A DNA stretch of 64,000 nt from Paracoccus saliphilus (GTDB lineage Bacteria; Pseudomonadota; Alphaproteobacteria; Rhodobacterales; Rhodobacteraceae), in assembly GCA_003255745.1 (NCBI GenBank), contig KZ836040.1:1-64000 (forward strand). Reading direction: 5' to 3'. A program made the position numbers and the translations under genes. Under the pieces are notes generated by a model. That model was given only the letters and a program-made list of their open reading frames with translations. It ran no database searches and was not told the DNA's origin. Positions within the stretch are counted from its first letter, which is position 1, and the number at the start of each line of letters is the position of its first letter. Positions 46,406-56,379 of the stretch are shown piece after piece.

Positions 46406-47536
46406 TTACTCGGCGGCTTCGACCGCTGCGGCCTCGGCGTCAAGAACTTCGGCCCGTTTCTCGACCAGTTCGACAATGTGGTCGATCATCTGCTCGTTTG
46501 ACATCTTGTGGCTCTGGCGCCCCGCCATATAGACCATGCCGCTGCCCGCCCCGCCGCCGGTAAAGCCGATATCGGTCATCAGCGCCTCGCCGGGGCCGTT
46601 CACAACGCAGCCGATGATCGACAGGCTCATTGGCGTCTTGATGTGCTCCAGCCGCTTTTCCAGCGTCTCGACTGTCTTGATCACGTCAAAGCCTTGGCGC
46701 GCGCAGCTGGGACAACTGATGATCTGGACGCCGCGCGTGCGCAGGCCAAGCGACTTGAGGATCTCGAACCCGACCTTGACCTCCTCGACCGGGTCGGCAG
46801 ACAGGCTGACGCGGATCGTGTCGCCGATCCCGGCCCACAGCAGGTTGCCCAGGCCAACGGCTGATTTCACCGTGCCGCCGACAAAGCCGCCGGCTTCGGT
46901 AATGCCCAGGTGAATGGGCGCATCCGTCACCTCGGCCAGCTGCTGATAGGCCGCCGCCGACAGAAAAACGTCGCTGGCCTTTACGCTGATCTTGAATTCG
47001 TGAAAATCGTTGTCCTGCAAGATCTTGATGTGATCCAGGCCCGATTCCACCATCGCATCCGGGCAGGGTTCGCCGTATTTTTCCAGCAGGTGCTTTTCCA
47101 GGCTGCCGGCATTCACGCCGATGCGGATGGAACAGCCGTGGTCCTTCGCGGCGCGGATCACCTCGCGGACCCGGCTTTCGTCGCCGATATTGCCCGGGTT
47201 GATGCGCAGACAGGCCGCGCCCGCCTCGGCGGCTTCGATGGCGCGCTTGTAGTGGAAATGGATGTCCGCCACGATCGGCACCGGGCTTTCCCGGCAGATC
47301 TCGCGCAGTGCGCGCGTCGTGTCCTGGTCAGGGGCGCTGATGCGCACGATATCAGCCCCGGCATCGGCCGCCCGGATCACCTGGTCCAGCGTCGCACGCA
47401 CATCATGGCCATTGGTGTTGGTCATCGTCTGCACGCTGATCGGCGCATCGCCGCCGACAGGGACCTTTCCCACCATGATCTGGCGGGATTTCCGGCGCTC
47501 GATGTTGCGCCAGGGACGGATCGGGTTCAGCGACAT
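46406..47536 (-). CDS. ispG: 4-hydroxy-3-methylbut-2-en-1-yl diphosphate synthase
   Basis: Penultimate [4Fe-4S] enzyme of the MEP isoprenoid pathway. The 376-residue chain has [17 protein letters not shown], the [10 protein letters not shown] strand, [24 protein letters not shown] and the cluster ligands in [10 protein letters not shown] and [10 protein letters not shown]. It is convergent with moaA, with the hairpin repeat between them. thiamine pyrophosphokinase lies 67 bases upstream on the same strand. Confidence 0.95.
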   Translation of the reverse strand: MSLNPIRPWRNIERRKSRQIMVGKVPVGGDAPISVQTMTNTNGHDVRATLDQVIRAADAGADIVRISAPDQDTTRALREICRESPVPIVADIHFHYKRAIEAAEAGAACLRINPGNIGDESRVREVIRAAKDHGCSIRIGVNAGSLEKHLLEKYGEPCPDAMVESGLDHIKILQDNDFHEFKISVKASDVFLSAAAYQQLAEVTDAPIHLGITEAGGFVGGTVKSAVGLGNLLWAGIGDTIRVSLSADPVEEVKVGFEILKSLGLRTRGVQIISCPSCARQGFDVIKTVETLEKRLEHIKTPMSLSIIGCVVNGPGEALMTDIGFTGGGAGSGMVYMAGRQSHKMSNEQMIDHIVELVEKRAEVLDAEAAAVEAAE

Positions 47537-47603
47537 GCAGGCAGCCTCCGGGGGTTCCCCCTTCAGATAGGCGATGCGGCAGGCTTCGACAACCGGCTGC
47601 GCG

Positions 47604-48269
47604 TCAGCGCGAGGGTCGCTGCAGGGCTGTCAGTGCGGTTCCCAGGCAGTCGCGCGGCAGCATGACCAGCATCGGCCCCTCCATGCGAAGCGTGACCAGA
47701 CCCGTTGCCCGGTTTGATGTGCCGACACGGCCACCCGGCGCAAAGACGATCCCCTCGATCGGCCATTCAAGGCCGGTGCTGGTGCCCTGCGCGGGTCCCA
47801 TCGGGTAAAGCGACACCCGTGTTCCGGGCATCAACGGCAGCATAAGGCGCGGGGGGCAGGCAAAGATCACGTCGTCCGAAGCCAGCATCACCACGCAGGG
47901 CGCCTGCGGCTGCACCATGGCGGTCAAGGCAGCCAGGGTGTGATCCAGCCGCAAGCCGGCGAAACCCACCGCCATCACCACCGGCGCGTCGATCCGGCTG
48001 AGGCATTTGACAAAATCGGTGCTGTCCTGTTCGGCCACATGCATGACCCGGGACACAGGAATCCGACGGCGCGCTGAATGCGAGATGCTGTCCAGGTCTC
48101 CGATGACCCAGTCCGGCGCCCGGCCAAGCGCCAGGGCCTGGTCCGCCCCGCCATCGGCTGCCACCAGAACCGGGGCCACGGTCAGGGCCTGGGTCAGGTC
48201 AGCGTCGTTGACGGCGCCGCCCCCGATGACAGTAACTCCTTGCCGATCCCGGACTGGCCGAGAGGTCAT
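47604..48269 (-). CDS. Thiamine pyrophosphokinase
   Basis: Transfers pyrophosphate to thiamine to form TPP. The 221-residue protein has the catalytic signature [38 protein letters not shown] and [17 protein letters not shown] in order, and a C-terminal thiamine-binding beta part ending [24 protein letters not shown] precedes the ATG at 48269, which overlaps the stop of the DUF2842 gene by four bases. Confidence 0.9.
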   Translation of the reverse strand: MTSRPVRDRQGVTVIGGGAVNDADLTQALTVAPVLVAADGGADQALALGRAPDWVIGDLDSISHSARRRIPVSRVMHVAEQDSTDFVKCLSRIDAPVVMAVGFAGLRLDHTLAALTAMVQPQAPCVVMLASDDVIFACPPRLMLPLMPGTRVSLYPMGPAQGTSTGLEWPIEGIVFAPGGRVGTSNRATGLVTLRMEGPMLVMLPRDCLGTALTALQRPSR

Positions 48270-48478
48270 TCCCCTTTGCCGACGCCGCGAAAGACCCGCT
48301 TGAAGGGCAGCGCCCAAAGGATGCCCAGCAGAAGATAGATCACCACCTCGACCCAGATCGGCTGCCGGCCGAAGCGGCCGTCCAGCCAGTTCATCAGCGA
48401 CACGGCCACGACCACATAGGCCGGCATCAGAACCACGAGGACCAGGATCGAAAGTCTTTTGCGGGTTTTCAGGTCCAC
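48266..48478 (-). CDS. DUF2842 small membrane protein
   Basis: A 70-residue protein with two membrane helices (about 9-29 and 43-60), a basic N-terminus and a WALPFKRVFRGV tail, fitting the DUF2842 family of alphaproteobacteria. Function unknown. Coupled to thiamine pyrophosphokinase by a four-base overlap and 76 bases downstream of purA. Confidence 0.82.
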   Translation of the reverse strand: MDLKTRKRLSILVLVVLMPAYVVVAVSLMNWLDGRFGRQPIWVEVVIYLLLGILWALPFKRVFRGVGKGE

Positions 48479-48554
48479 GGGGCGCTCCTGCTTTTTGGGG
48501 TGGCAGACGGGTTCTGCCAGGCCGAAAGGTTCCTCCGGCCTGGCGAAATGCGGA

Positions 48555-49847
48555 TCAATCTGCGAAAGGATCGGTCACAAGGATGGTATCGTCACGTTCG
48601 GGACTGGTCGAGAGCATCGCAACGGGGCACTGGATCAGCTCCTCGACCCGGCGAACATACTTGATGGCGGCGGCGGGCAGGTCGGCCCAGCTGCGCGCGC
48701 CGGCGGTGGATTCCTGCCAGCCGTCCATCTCCTCGTAGATCGGCGTCACCTTGGCCTGAAGCGCGGCGGCCGTGGGCAGGTAGTCGTATTTGACCCCGTC
48801 GATTTCGTAGCCGGTGCAGATCTTCAGCGTCTCGAACCCGTCCAGCACGTCCAGCTTGGTCAGCGCAATGCCGTTCACGCCGCTGATGGCGCAGGTCTGG
48901 CGCACCAGGACGGCGTCGAACCAGCCGCAGCGGCGCTTGCGCCCCGTGACGGTGCCGAATTCATGCCCGCGTTCGCCCAGGCGCTGGCCGTCGCCGTCAT
49001 GCAACTCGGTCGGGAACGGACCCTCGCCCACGCGGGTCGTATAAGCCTTGACGATGCCCAGCACAAAGCCGATGGCGCCCGGCCCCATGCCGGTCCCCGA
49101 TGCCGCTGCGCCCGAAGTCGTGGTGGACGACGTGACATAGGGATAGGTCCCGAAGTCGATGTCCAGCAGGCTGCCCTGTGCGCCTTCAAACAGGATGCGT
49201 TTGCCGGCCTTGCGGGCATCCGCCATGATTTTCCAGACGGGCTGGGCATAGGGCAGCAGCTTGGGCGCGATTTCCAGCAGCTTGGCCTTAAGTTCGGCGC
49301 GGTCAATGGGCGTGGCGCCCAGCCCGCTGCGCAGCGCGTCGTGATGGGCCAGCAGGCGATCGAGGCGGCTGTCCAGCGTTTCCTCGTCGGCCAGGTCGGC
49401 GACGCGGATCGTACGGCGGCCGACCTTGTCCTCATAGGCGGGGCCGATGCCGCGGCCGGTGGTGCCGATCTTGGCCTTGCCGGCGGCTTCCTCGCGCAGC
49501 TTGTCCAAATCCTGGTGCAGCGGCAGGATCAGCGGCGTGTTTTCCGCAATCATCAGGTTCTCGGTCGAGATCCTGACCCCCTGCCCCGCCAGCTTGTCAA
49601 TTTCCGCAAACAGCGACCAGGGGTCCAGCACCACGCCATTGCCGATCACGGCCAGCTTGTTCTCGCGCACGATGCCGGAAGGCAGCAGCGACAGCTTGAA
49701 CACCTTGTCGCCGATGACCAGCGTGTGGCCGGCATTGTGACCGCCTTGAAAGCGCGCGATCACGTCGGCGCGTTCGGAAAGCCAGTCGACGATCTTGCCC
49801 TTGCCCTCGTCACCCCATTGGGCTCCGACAACCACAACATTGGCCAT
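48555..49847 (-). CDS. purA: Adenylosuccinate synthetase
   Basis: Joins IMP and aspartate in AMP synthesis. The 430-residue chain has [16 protein letters not shown] at the start, [48 protein letters not shown] and the C-terminal base-site pattern [12 protein letters not shown]. Length is typical. Confidence 0.97.
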   Translation of the reverse strand: MANVVVVGAQWGDEGKGKIVDWLSERADVIARFQGGHNAGHTLVIGDKVFKLSLLPSGIVRENKLAVIGNGVVLDPWSLFAEIDKLAGQGVRISTENLMIAENTPLILPLHQDLDKLREEAAGKAKIGTTGRGIGPAYEDKVGRRTIRVADLADEETLDSRLDRLLAHHDALRSGLGATPIDRAELKAKLLEIAPKLLPYAQPVWKIMADARKAGKRILFEGAQGSLLDIDFGTYPYVTSSTTTSGAAASGTGMGPGAIGFVLGIVKAYTTRVGEGPFPTELHDGDGQRLGERGHEFGTVTGRKRRCGWFDAVLVRQTCAISGVNGIALTKLDVLDGFETLKICTGYEIDGVKYDYLPTAAALQAKVTPIYEEMDGWQESTAGARSWADLPAAAIKYVRRVEELIQCPVAMLSTSPERDDTILVTDPFAD

Positions 49848-49934
49848 GAGCGATCCTTTTCGTTGTCCGAAGTTCTTTTCGTCCCGCCTCTAGCGCATCG
49901 CGCCCGGCGGGGAAAGCGGCTTTGTCAGGGGCCT

Positions 49935-49988
49935 GGCCGGGGGGCGGCGTCCGGGGGCGCGTCGCCCCAGGACCCCCAGAGGGTACTT
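49935..49988 (-). repeat. Intergenic hairpin repeat, copy B
   Basis: On the minus strand, AAGTACCCTCTGGGGGTCC followed by GGGGCGACGCGCCCC-type inverted repeats. It shares the TACCCTC(G/T)GGGGGT head with copy A (46349) and likewise lies just downstream of a gene (slyX) in the sense orientation. Confidence 0.55.
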
Positions 49989-50010
49989 TTACAACAAAGA
50001 AGCTGCAGCC

Positions 50011-50229
50011 CTAGTAGTGCGGCGGGCGCTGGTCCGCGATGGCCACGCTGCCGGCGGCGTCGGCCTGGCGTTCCGCCTCGGCCAGCAGCAGCCGGTCCAG
50101 GCGGCGCGTGACGCGGGCCAGGTCGCGATCCTGGCGGGCAATGACCTCGGACAGGTCCTCGGTCACGCGGGTCAGATGCGCCACCGTTTCCTCGAGCTGT
50201 CGAAGCCGGTCGCCCTGCTGCTTGTCCAT
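50011..50229 (-). CDS. slyX: SlyX family protein
   Basis: A 72-residue protein that is mostly one long coiled coil (about 5-55), with [37 protein letters not shown], and a short PPHY end, the SlyX C-terminal signature. Role unknown. Divergent from hisS across 58 bases; no obvious partner. Confidence 0.88.
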   Translation of the reverse strand: MDKQQGDRLRQLEETVAHLTRVTEDLSEVIARQDRDLARVTRRLDRLLLAEAERQADAAGSVAIADQRPPHY

Positions 50230-50287
50230 GTGCTTGCCTTCCGTTACAGCGGCGCCTGGATATGGCCCTCAAAAGGCACGAGACACC

Positions 50288-51772
50288 ATGGCAAAAGATC
50301 AAAAGAAACAGCCCCGGCCCAAGGCCGAGACGCCCAAGGGCTTTCGCGACTATTTCGGCGCGGACGTGACCGAACGCAAGGCCATGCTGGACCGCATCGC
50401 CGGGATCTATCACCGCCATGGCTTTGACCCGCTGGAAACCAGCGCCGTCGAGACGGTCGAGGCCCTGGGCAAGTTCCTGCCCGACGTGGACCGCCCCAAC
50501 GCGGGGGTCTTTGCCTGGCAGGAGGAGGCGGTTCCGGGCGGCGGCACCGCCGGCGACTGGCTGGCATTGCGCTATGACCTGACGGCGCCCCTGGCGCGGG
50601 TGGCGGCGCAGTTCAGGAACGACCTGCCGACCCCCTATCGCCGCTATGCGATGGGGCCGGTCTGGCGCAATGAAAAGCCGGGGCCGGGGCGGTTCCGGCA
50701 ATTCTATCAATGCGATGCTGACACGGTCGGCTCGGCCTCGGTCGCGGCGGATGCCGAGATCTGCGGGATGCTGGCCGATGCGCTGGAGGGTGTGGGCATT
50801 GCGCGCGGCGATTACCTGGTGCGCATCAACAACCGCAAGGTGCTGAACGGCGTGCTGGAGGCGGCGGATGTGGCGCAAGGCCAGGCCGACGACGTGCTGC
50901 GGACCATCGACAAGTTCGACAAGGTCGGCCGCGACGGGGTCCTGGCCCTGCTGACCACGGGGCGGCGCGACGACAGCGGCGCGCAGATCGACGGCGTCGG
51001 CCTGTCCAATGCGCAGGCGGCGCCCGTGCTGGCCTTCCTGACCTCAAAAGGCTCCGACAACGCGGCGACGCTGGACAACCTGGCGGCGGCGGTGGGCGCA
51101 TCGGAGATCGGCGCGGAAGGCGTGGACGAGCTGCGCCAGATCGCCGCGATGCTGGCCGCAATGGGCGTGGCCGAGGATCGGGCCGTCATCGACCCCTCGG
51201 TCGTGCGGGGCCTCGGCTATTACACCGGCCCCGTCTTCGAGGCCGAGCTGACCTTCGAGATCCTGGACGACAAGGGCCGCACGCGGCAGTTCGGGTCGGT
51301 CGCGGGCGGTGGCCGCTATGACGGGCTGGTGGAACGCTTCACCGGCCAGAAGGTCCCGGCGACGGGCGTCAGCATCGGCGTGGACCGGCTGCTGGCCGCG
51401 CTGCGCGCCAAGGGGCTGGCAGGGACGCAGGACACAGGCCCGGTGGTCGTGACCGTGATGGACCGCGACCGCATGGCCGATTACCAGGCCATGGCGGCGG
51501 AACTGCGCGCCGCCGGCATCCGGGCCGAGGTCTATCTGGGCAACCCCAAGAACTTCGGCAACCAGCTGAAATATGCGGACAAGCGTGCCGCCCCGGTGGC
51601 GATCATCCAGGGCGGGGACGAAGCCGAACGTGGTGTCGTGCAGGTCAAGGACCTGGTGCTGGGTGCCCGGATCGCGGCCGAAGCGTCGCTGGACGAATGG
51701 AAGTCCCAGCCTGCCCAGACCGAGGTGCCGCGCGCCGACCTGGTGGCCGAAGTGCGGCGGATCATCGGATGA
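50288..51772 (+). CDS. hisS: Histidyl-tRNA synthetase
   Basis: A class II synthetase of 494 residues charging tRNA-His. Motif 1-3 features are visible: [61 protein letters not shown], the His-specific [13 protein letters not shown] and [10 protein letters not shown]-terminal anticodon domain spans about 400-490. It overlaps hisZ by four bases, an operon with related histidine functions. Confidence 0.96.
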   Translation: MAKDQKKQPRPKAETPKGFRDYFGADVTERKAMLDRIAGIYHRHGFDPLETSAVETVEALGKFLPDVDRPNAGVFAWQEEAVPGGGTAGDWLALRYDLTAPLARVAAQFRNDLPTPYRRYAMGPVWRNEKPGPGRFRQFYQCDADTVGSASVAADAEICGMLADALEGVGIARGDYLVRINNRKVLNGVLEAADVAQGQADDVLRTIDKFDKVGRDGVLALLTTGRRDDSGAQIDGVGLSNAQAAPVLAFLTSKGSDNAATLDNLAAAVGASEIGAEGVDELRQIAAMLAAMGVAEDRAVIDPSVVRGLGYYTGPVFEAELTFEILDDKGRTRQFGSVAGGGRYDGLVERFTGQKVPATGVSIGVDRLLAALRAKGLAGTQDTGPVVVTVMDRDRMADYQAMAAELRAAGIRAEVYLGNPKNFGNQLKYADKRAAPVAIIQGGDEAERGVVQVKDLVLGARIAAEASLDEWKSQPAQTEVPRADLVAEVRRIIG

Positions 51773-52830
51773 TCCCCAAGCAGGAGAAACAGGCCGTGGG
51801 CCAGCGGCTGCTGGCCGAATTCCGCGCCGCCGGCGCCGTCGAGGTCGCGCCCGACATCCTGCTGCCGGCCGAAAGCCTGCTGGATCTTTACGGCGAGGAC
51901 ATCCGCGCCCGCGCCTATGTGACCAGCGACCCGATCCGGGGCGAAATGATGCTGCGCCCCGATTTCACGGTCCCCGTGGTCCAGGCGCATATGTCGAACG
52001 GTGCCGAGCCTGCGCGATATTGCTATCTGGGCGAAGTTTTCCGCAAGCAGGACATGGGCGACACCCGCCCCGCCAACCCGCGCGACAACGAATACCTGCA
52101 ATGCGGATTCGAGCTGTTCACCCGTGACCCCGGCGCCGATGCCGAGGTCTTTGCGCTGTTCCACCGCGCCCTGGCCCCCCTGGAGCTGCGGGCCGAGATC
52201 GGCGACATGGGGTTGCTGCTGGATGCGGTCGCCGGCCTGCCGCTGACGCAGGTGCGGGCCGAGGCGCTGATGCACCACATCTGGCGCCCTGGCCGTTTCG
52301 CCCGGCTGCTGGCGCGGTTTTCGGCCCCTGCGGTGGCGCGCGACTTTCCCCCCGGCACGGGCGCCTGGTCGGGGCTGCGCTCGGATGCAGAGATGACGCG
52401 CCGGATCGTGCGCCTGCAGGCCGATGCGGCCGTGCCGCCCCTGTCGCCCATCTGGACCGAACGGCTGGACAGGCTGTTCTCGCTGCGCGCACCCGCGACC
52501 GAGGCGCTGCCGGCGCTGCGCGACTTGGCCGCCGACATGCCGGCCATCGCGGATGCCGTGACCCGGATCGAGGCGCGGCTTCGGGCGATCGCGGCGCAGG
52601 GGATCGACCTGTCGCAGGTCGTCTTTGATGCCAGCCACGGGCGCGACACGCTGGAATATTACGACGGCTTCACGTTCAGCTTCCAGGCCGGGCGGCAGGG
52701 CTGGCCGCCGGTCGCCTCGGGCGGGCGTTATGACGCGCTGACCCGCGTCCTGGGCAAGGGCCGCGAAATCCCCGCGGTGGGCGGCATTGTGCGACCGGGC
52801 CTTGTTGCCGAACTGGAGGGCGCGCGATGA
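51769..52830 (+). CDS. hisZ: ATP phosphoribosyltransferase regulatory subunit
   Basis: HisZ is a catalytically inactive histidyl-tRNA-synthetase paralogue that activates the short form of HisG. The 353-residue chain has the synthetase-like core ([62 protein letters not shown]) but no anticodon domain. It lies between hisS and hisG with four-base overlaps on both sides, and the short HisG next door requires it. Confidence 0.93.
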   Translation: MIPKQEKQAVGQRLLAEFRAAGAVEVAPDILLPAESLLDLYGEDIRARAYVTSDPIRGEMMLRPDFTVPVVQAHMSNGAEPARYCYLGEVFRKQDMGDTRPANPRDNEYLQCGFELFTRDPGADAEVFALFHRALAPLELRAEIGDMGLLLDAVAGLPLTQVRAEALMHHIWRPGRFARLLARFSAPAVARDFPPGTGAWSGLRSDAEMTRRIVRLQADAAVPPLSPIWTERLDRLFSLRAPATEALPALRDLAADMPAIADAVTRIEARLRAIAAQGIDLSQVVFDASHGRDTLEYYDGFTFSFQAGRQGWPPVASGGRYDALTRVLGKGREIPAVGGIVRPGLVAELEGAR

Positions 52831-53510
52831 TCCGCCTTGGCGTGCCGTCCAAGGGGCGGCTGATGGAGCAGACCTTTGACTGGTTCGCCGGCCGCGGCGT
52901 GCGACTGTCACGCAGCGGTTCGGATCGCGAATATGCCGGCCGGGTCGAGGGGGTCGAGGGCGTGCAGCTGGTTCTGCTGTCGGCCGGAGAGATCCCGCGC
53001 GAACTGGCCGCGGGCCGGATCGAACTGGGCGTGACCGGCACCGACCTGGTGCGCGAAAAGCTGGCCGGCTGGTCGTCGGACCTGATCGAACTGGCGCCGA
53101 TGGGCTTTGGCCATGCCGACCTGATCCTGGCGGTGCCTGACTGCTGGCGCGACTGCCGCGACCTGGACGATTTCGCGGCCATCGCGCGGGATTTCCGGGC
53201 TGAGCACGGGTTCCGCCTGCGCATCGCTACAAAATATCACCGCCTGGTCCGGGCCTGGCTGGCCGCGCACGAGGTTGCCGATTACCAGCTGGTTGACAGC
53301 CAGGGCGCGACCGAAGGCACGGTGGCGAACCTGACCGCCGAGGCAATCGCCGACATCACCTCGTCGGGCGAGACGCTGCGCGCCAACAACCTGCGCATCC
53401 TGGACGAGGAGCCGATCCTGCGGTCGCAGGCGACGCTGTTCGCCAACCGCGCCGCGATGGGGCCGCAGATCGAGGCCTTGGCAGCGCAGTTGCAGATCGC
53501 CCTGCCCTAA
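52827..53510 (+). CDS. hisG: ATP phosphoribosyltransferase, short form
   Basis: First enzyme of histidine synthesis. The 227-residue chain is the short, HisZ-dependent type: LGVPSKGRLMEQT start, VQLVLLSAGEIP, GVTGTDLVREKL, RIATKYHRLVRAWL and VDSQGATEGTVANLTAEAIADITSSGETLRAN, with no C-terminal regulatory domain. Overlaps hisZ by four bases and is convergent with ccoS. Confidence 0.95.
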   Translation: MIRLGVPSKGRLMEQTFDWFAGRGVRLSRSGSDREYAGRVEGVEGVQLVLLSAGEIPRELAAGRIELGVTGTDLVREKLAGWSSDLIELAPMGFGHADLILAVPDCWRDCRDLDDFAAIARDFRAEHGFRLRIATKYHRLVRAWLAAHEVADYQLVDSQGATEGTVANLTAEAIADITSSGETLRANNLRILDEEPILRSQATLFANRAAMGPQIEALAAQLQIALP

Positions 53511-53521
53511 ACCGTGGCCTG

Positions 53522-53701
53522 TCAGTCGCGACTTGGGGGCGGATCCTGACGGGGGTGGTCGTCCCAACGGTCGGACAGGACCCGCTGGCTGTCGCCCTTG
53601 GGATCTTCGAACTGGCAGTTCCTGAGCGCCCAGATAAAGGCGCCAAGTCCCGCGGCCCCCAAGCCAAGCGACACGGGAATGAGGATGGTCAGGATTTCCA
53701 T
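53522..53701 (-). CDS. ccoS: cbb3-type cytochrome oxidase assembly protein CcoS
   Basis: A 59-residue inner-membrane protein with one N-terminal helix (about 3-25) followed by WALRNCQFEDPKGDSQRVL, the CcoS signature, and a short polar tail. It helps insert cofactors into cbb3 oxidase. Its ATG shares one base with the ccoI stop (TGATG), completing ccoGHIS. It ends 11 bases from the convergent hisG. Confidence 0.9.
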   Translation of the reverse strand: MEILTILIPVSLGLGAAGLGAFIWALRNCQFEDPKGDSQRVLSDRWDDHPRQDPPPSRD

Positions 53702-55917
53702 CAGCGGGTCTTTCCGGACAGGCGCAGGGCGTTCAGCGTCACCGTGATCGAGCTGGTGGACATGGCCAGCGCTGCGATCAGCGGCGTGGCAAAGCCCGCC
53801 AACGCAATGGGCACCGCCAGCACGTTGTAGCCGAACGAGATGGCAAAGTTCTCACGGATGCGCCGGGTGGCGCGGCGGGCGATCACCAGCGCCTCGGCCA
53901 CCGGGGCAAGGTCCTGCCCGGTCAGCACCATGTCGCTGGCCACCCGCGCCGCGTCCAGCGCAGAGGCCGGAGAGATCGAGGCATGGGCCCGCGCCAGCGC
54001 CGCCGTGTCGTTCAGCCCGTCGCCCACCATCAGGACGCGGGCGCCCGCTTCGGCCAGGCGGCCGACATGTTCGGCCTTTTCGGTCGGGCCGACGCCGGCG
54101 TGCCATTCGGTGATGCCCAACTGGCGCGCCAGCGCCGCGACCGGGGCCGCGCGATCGCCCGACAGCAGGATCACCCGCCGCCCGTCGGCGTGCAGGTCCG
54201 CGACGCAATCCTCGGCCCCCGGACGCAGGCGGTCGGTGAAATCCAGGCGCAGTGGCGGCTGCCCCTCGATCCCCAGCCAGCTGGACAGGGTGGCCGCGTT
54301 GTCGCAATCCGGCGCGCCCAGCCAGTCACCCCGGCCAAGCCGAACCACCCGGCCCTGCCAGCACCCGGACACGCCGTGGCCCGGCTGTTCGGTCAGCTGA
54401 TCCAGCACCGCCGGGGGCGTTTCGGCCAGCGCCTCGGCCAAGGCGCGCGACAGCGGATGGGACGACGCCTCGGCCAGCGCCCGGGCGACGGGGCGCAGGT
54501 CGGGCGGGATGGCGCCTGCATCGACAAGGCGCGGCTGGCCCATGGTCAGGGTGCCAGTCTTGTCGAAGACCACGGTATCGACCTCGGCCAGACGCTCCAG
54601 CGCGGTGCCGTCCTTGATCAGCAGGCCGCGCCGGAACAGCCGCCCCGAAGCCGCCGTCGCCACCGCAGGCACCGCCAGCCCAAGCGCACAGGGGCAGGTG
54701 ATGATCAGCACGGCAGCCGCGATGTTCACCGCCAACCGCAGGTCGCCCGTGGCCCAGAACCAGCCCAGGAAACTGCTGAAAGCCAGCAGATGCACGGCCG
54801 GGGAATAGCCCCGCGCCGCGCGTTCCGCCAAGGACGTATAGCGGCCCCGCGCGCTTTCGGCGGCCTCGACCAGCGCTGTCAGCCGGGCAAGCGAACTGTC
54901 CTGCCCGGCGGCGGTGACGCGCAGGACCAGCGGCCCGGTCAGGTTGACCTCGCCCGCCGACAACGCCAAGCCGGGGGCGGCAGGCATGGGCATCGTTTCG
55001 CCCGTCAGCAGGGCGCGGTCGATCTCGGAGGCGCCTTCGGCGACCACCCCGTCGGCCGGAATGCGCCCGCCCGGACGGACGCGGATCAGGTCGCCGGGGC
55101 GCAGGTCGGCAACGGCCACCACCTCCTCGGCACCTTCGCGCAGCAGGGTGGCGCGCGGCACCTCCAGCGCGGTCAACTCGGCAGCGGCGGACCGGGCGAT
55201 CGCGCGGGTGCGGTGATCCAGGTAGCGCCCGATCAGCAGGAAAAAGCACAGCATCACGGCCGCGTCGAAATAGGCATGATGGCCCGAATGCACCGTCTCG
55301 AAGACGCTGATGGCCGACGCCAGGACCAGCGCCAGCGAAATGGGCACGTCCATCCCCAGCCGCCGCGCACGCAGCGAAGCCCATGCGCTGGCAAAGAAGG
55401 GCTGGCCCGCAAAGGCCACAGTGGGCAGCGCGATGGCGCCGCTGATCCAATGGAACAGGTCCCGCGTCGCGGCCTCGGCGCCCGACCAGACGGCCACCGA
55501 CAGGATCATGATGTTCATCATCGCAAAGCCTGACACCCCGATCCGCATCAGCAGGTCACGGCCCGCGCGGTCGGCGGTGGTCGCTGACAGGGCCTGCGGG
55601 TCCAGCTCGTGCGCCTCATAGCCGATGCGCGCCAGGACCGGGACCAGGTCCTCGGCCGTCAGGCCCGGCGCATCAATGGTCACGCGGCGCAGCGTCAGGT
55701 TCACCCGCGCGCCCCGGACGCCCGGATGGTTGGTCAGGGCGCGCTCGACATCGGTGATGCACAGCGCGCAATGCGCGCCCGGCAGCGACAGGATCAGGCT
55801 GGCGGGGCGTTCGGCTTCGGCCCGATCCGCCAGGCGCTGCGCCAGGGGCGCCGCATCGCAGGCGGGACAGGCCCCAAGGCGGGGCTGATATCCGGCAGAG
55901 GCGGTCAGGTCGGCCAT
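53701..55917 (-). CDS. ccoI: Copper-transporting P1B-type ATPase CcoI (FixI)
   Basis: Exports copper for insertion into cbb3 oxidase. The 738-residue protein has an N-terminal CPAC near the start and a soft-metal-binding HCALC domain (about 50-53), then eight predicted membrane helices. The metal-site CPC in ITCPCALG, TGE phosphatase loop (LLTGETMP), the phosphorylation motif DKTGTLTMG, SSHPLSRAL and MVGDGLNDTAAL follow in order. Overlaps ccoS by one base and follows ccoH after three bases. Confidence 0.95.
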   Translation of the reverse strand: MADLTASAGYQPRLGACPACDAAPLAQRLADRAEAERPASLILSLPGAHCALCITDVERALTNHPGVRGARVNLTLRRVTIDAPGLTAEDLVPVLARIGYEAHELDPQALSATTADRAGRDLLMRIGVSGFAMMNIMILSVAVWSGAEAATRDLFHWISGAIALPTVAFAGQPFFASAWASLRARRLGMDVPISLALVLASAISVFETVHSGHHAYFDAAVMLCFFLLIGRYLDHRTRAIARSAAAELTALEVPRATLLREGAEEVVAVADLRPGDLIRVRPGGRIPADGVVAEGASEIDRALLTGETMPMPAAPGLALSAGEVNLTGPLVLRVTAAGQDSSLARLTALVEAAESARGRYTSLAERAARGYSPAVHLLAFSSFLGWFWATGDLRLAVNIAAAVLIITCPCALGLAVPAVATAASGRLFRRGLLIKDGTALERLAEVDTVVFDKTGTLTMGQPRLVDAGAIPPDLRPVARALAEASSHPLSRALAEALAETPPAVLDQLTEQPGHGVSGCWQGRVVRLGRGDWLGAPDCDNAATLSSWLGIEGQPPLRLDFTDRLRPGAEDCVADLHADGRRVILLSGDRAAPVAALARQLGITEWHAGVGPTEKAEHVGRLAEAGARVLMVGDGLNDTAALARAHASISPASALDAARVASDMVLTGQDLAPVAEALVIARRATRRIRENFAISFGYNVLAVPIALAGFATPLIAALAMSTSSITVTLNALRLSGKTR

Positions 55918-55920
55918 GGG

Positions 55921-56379
55921 TCAATCCTTCAGATGCAGCGGCAGGCGCTGGCGAAAGGCAGTGCCGTCGACGGCTGCGGCAGTCAGGTCGGCGTTCCAGT
56001 TGCCAGGCGCTAGGTCGGCCGTGATGCGCCACTGGCCCGGCCCTTCGGGAACAAGGCGGGGCTGCTGGTCGGCGCGCTGGTGGGTGGGCCGGCGCAGCAT
56101 CAGCTGCAGCGCGCCGGGGGCCACGGCCGCGCCCGCCCCGTCGCGCAGGCTAAGCATCAGGTGATCGCCCTCCACGCGCAGGTCGGCGTGCCAGTCCAGC
56201 CGCTGCTGCGCGTCGCGATCGGCCTGGAAGTGCTGCGACGCGATATAGGAACTGCGGGTTTCGACCCCCGGAAAGCTGCTGATGGCGTTGAAGGCCATCA
56301 CCAGGTTCACGGCAATGATCGTGCCGAAGGCCGCCAGCGTGATGGCCAGCACATGCACGCCCTTGAGTTCGCCTTTCAT
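55921..56379 (-). CDS. ccoH: cbb3 oxidase assembly protein CcoH (FixH)
   Basis: A 152-residue FixH-family protein: one N-terminal membrane helix (about 8-30), the NxVMAFNAISSFPGVETRSSYIASQ region characteristic of FixH, and a periplasmic beta domain. Needed for cbb3 assembly, with CcoI and CcoG. It overlaps ccoG by four bases. Confidence 0.92.
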   Translation of the reverse strand: MKGELKGVHVLAITLAAFGTIIAVNLVMAFNAISSFPGVETRSSYIASQHFQADRDAQQRLDWHADLRVEGDHLMLSLRDGAGAAVAPGALQLMLRRPTHQRADQQPRLVPEGPGQWRITADLAPGNWNADLTAAAVDGTAFRQRLPLHLKD

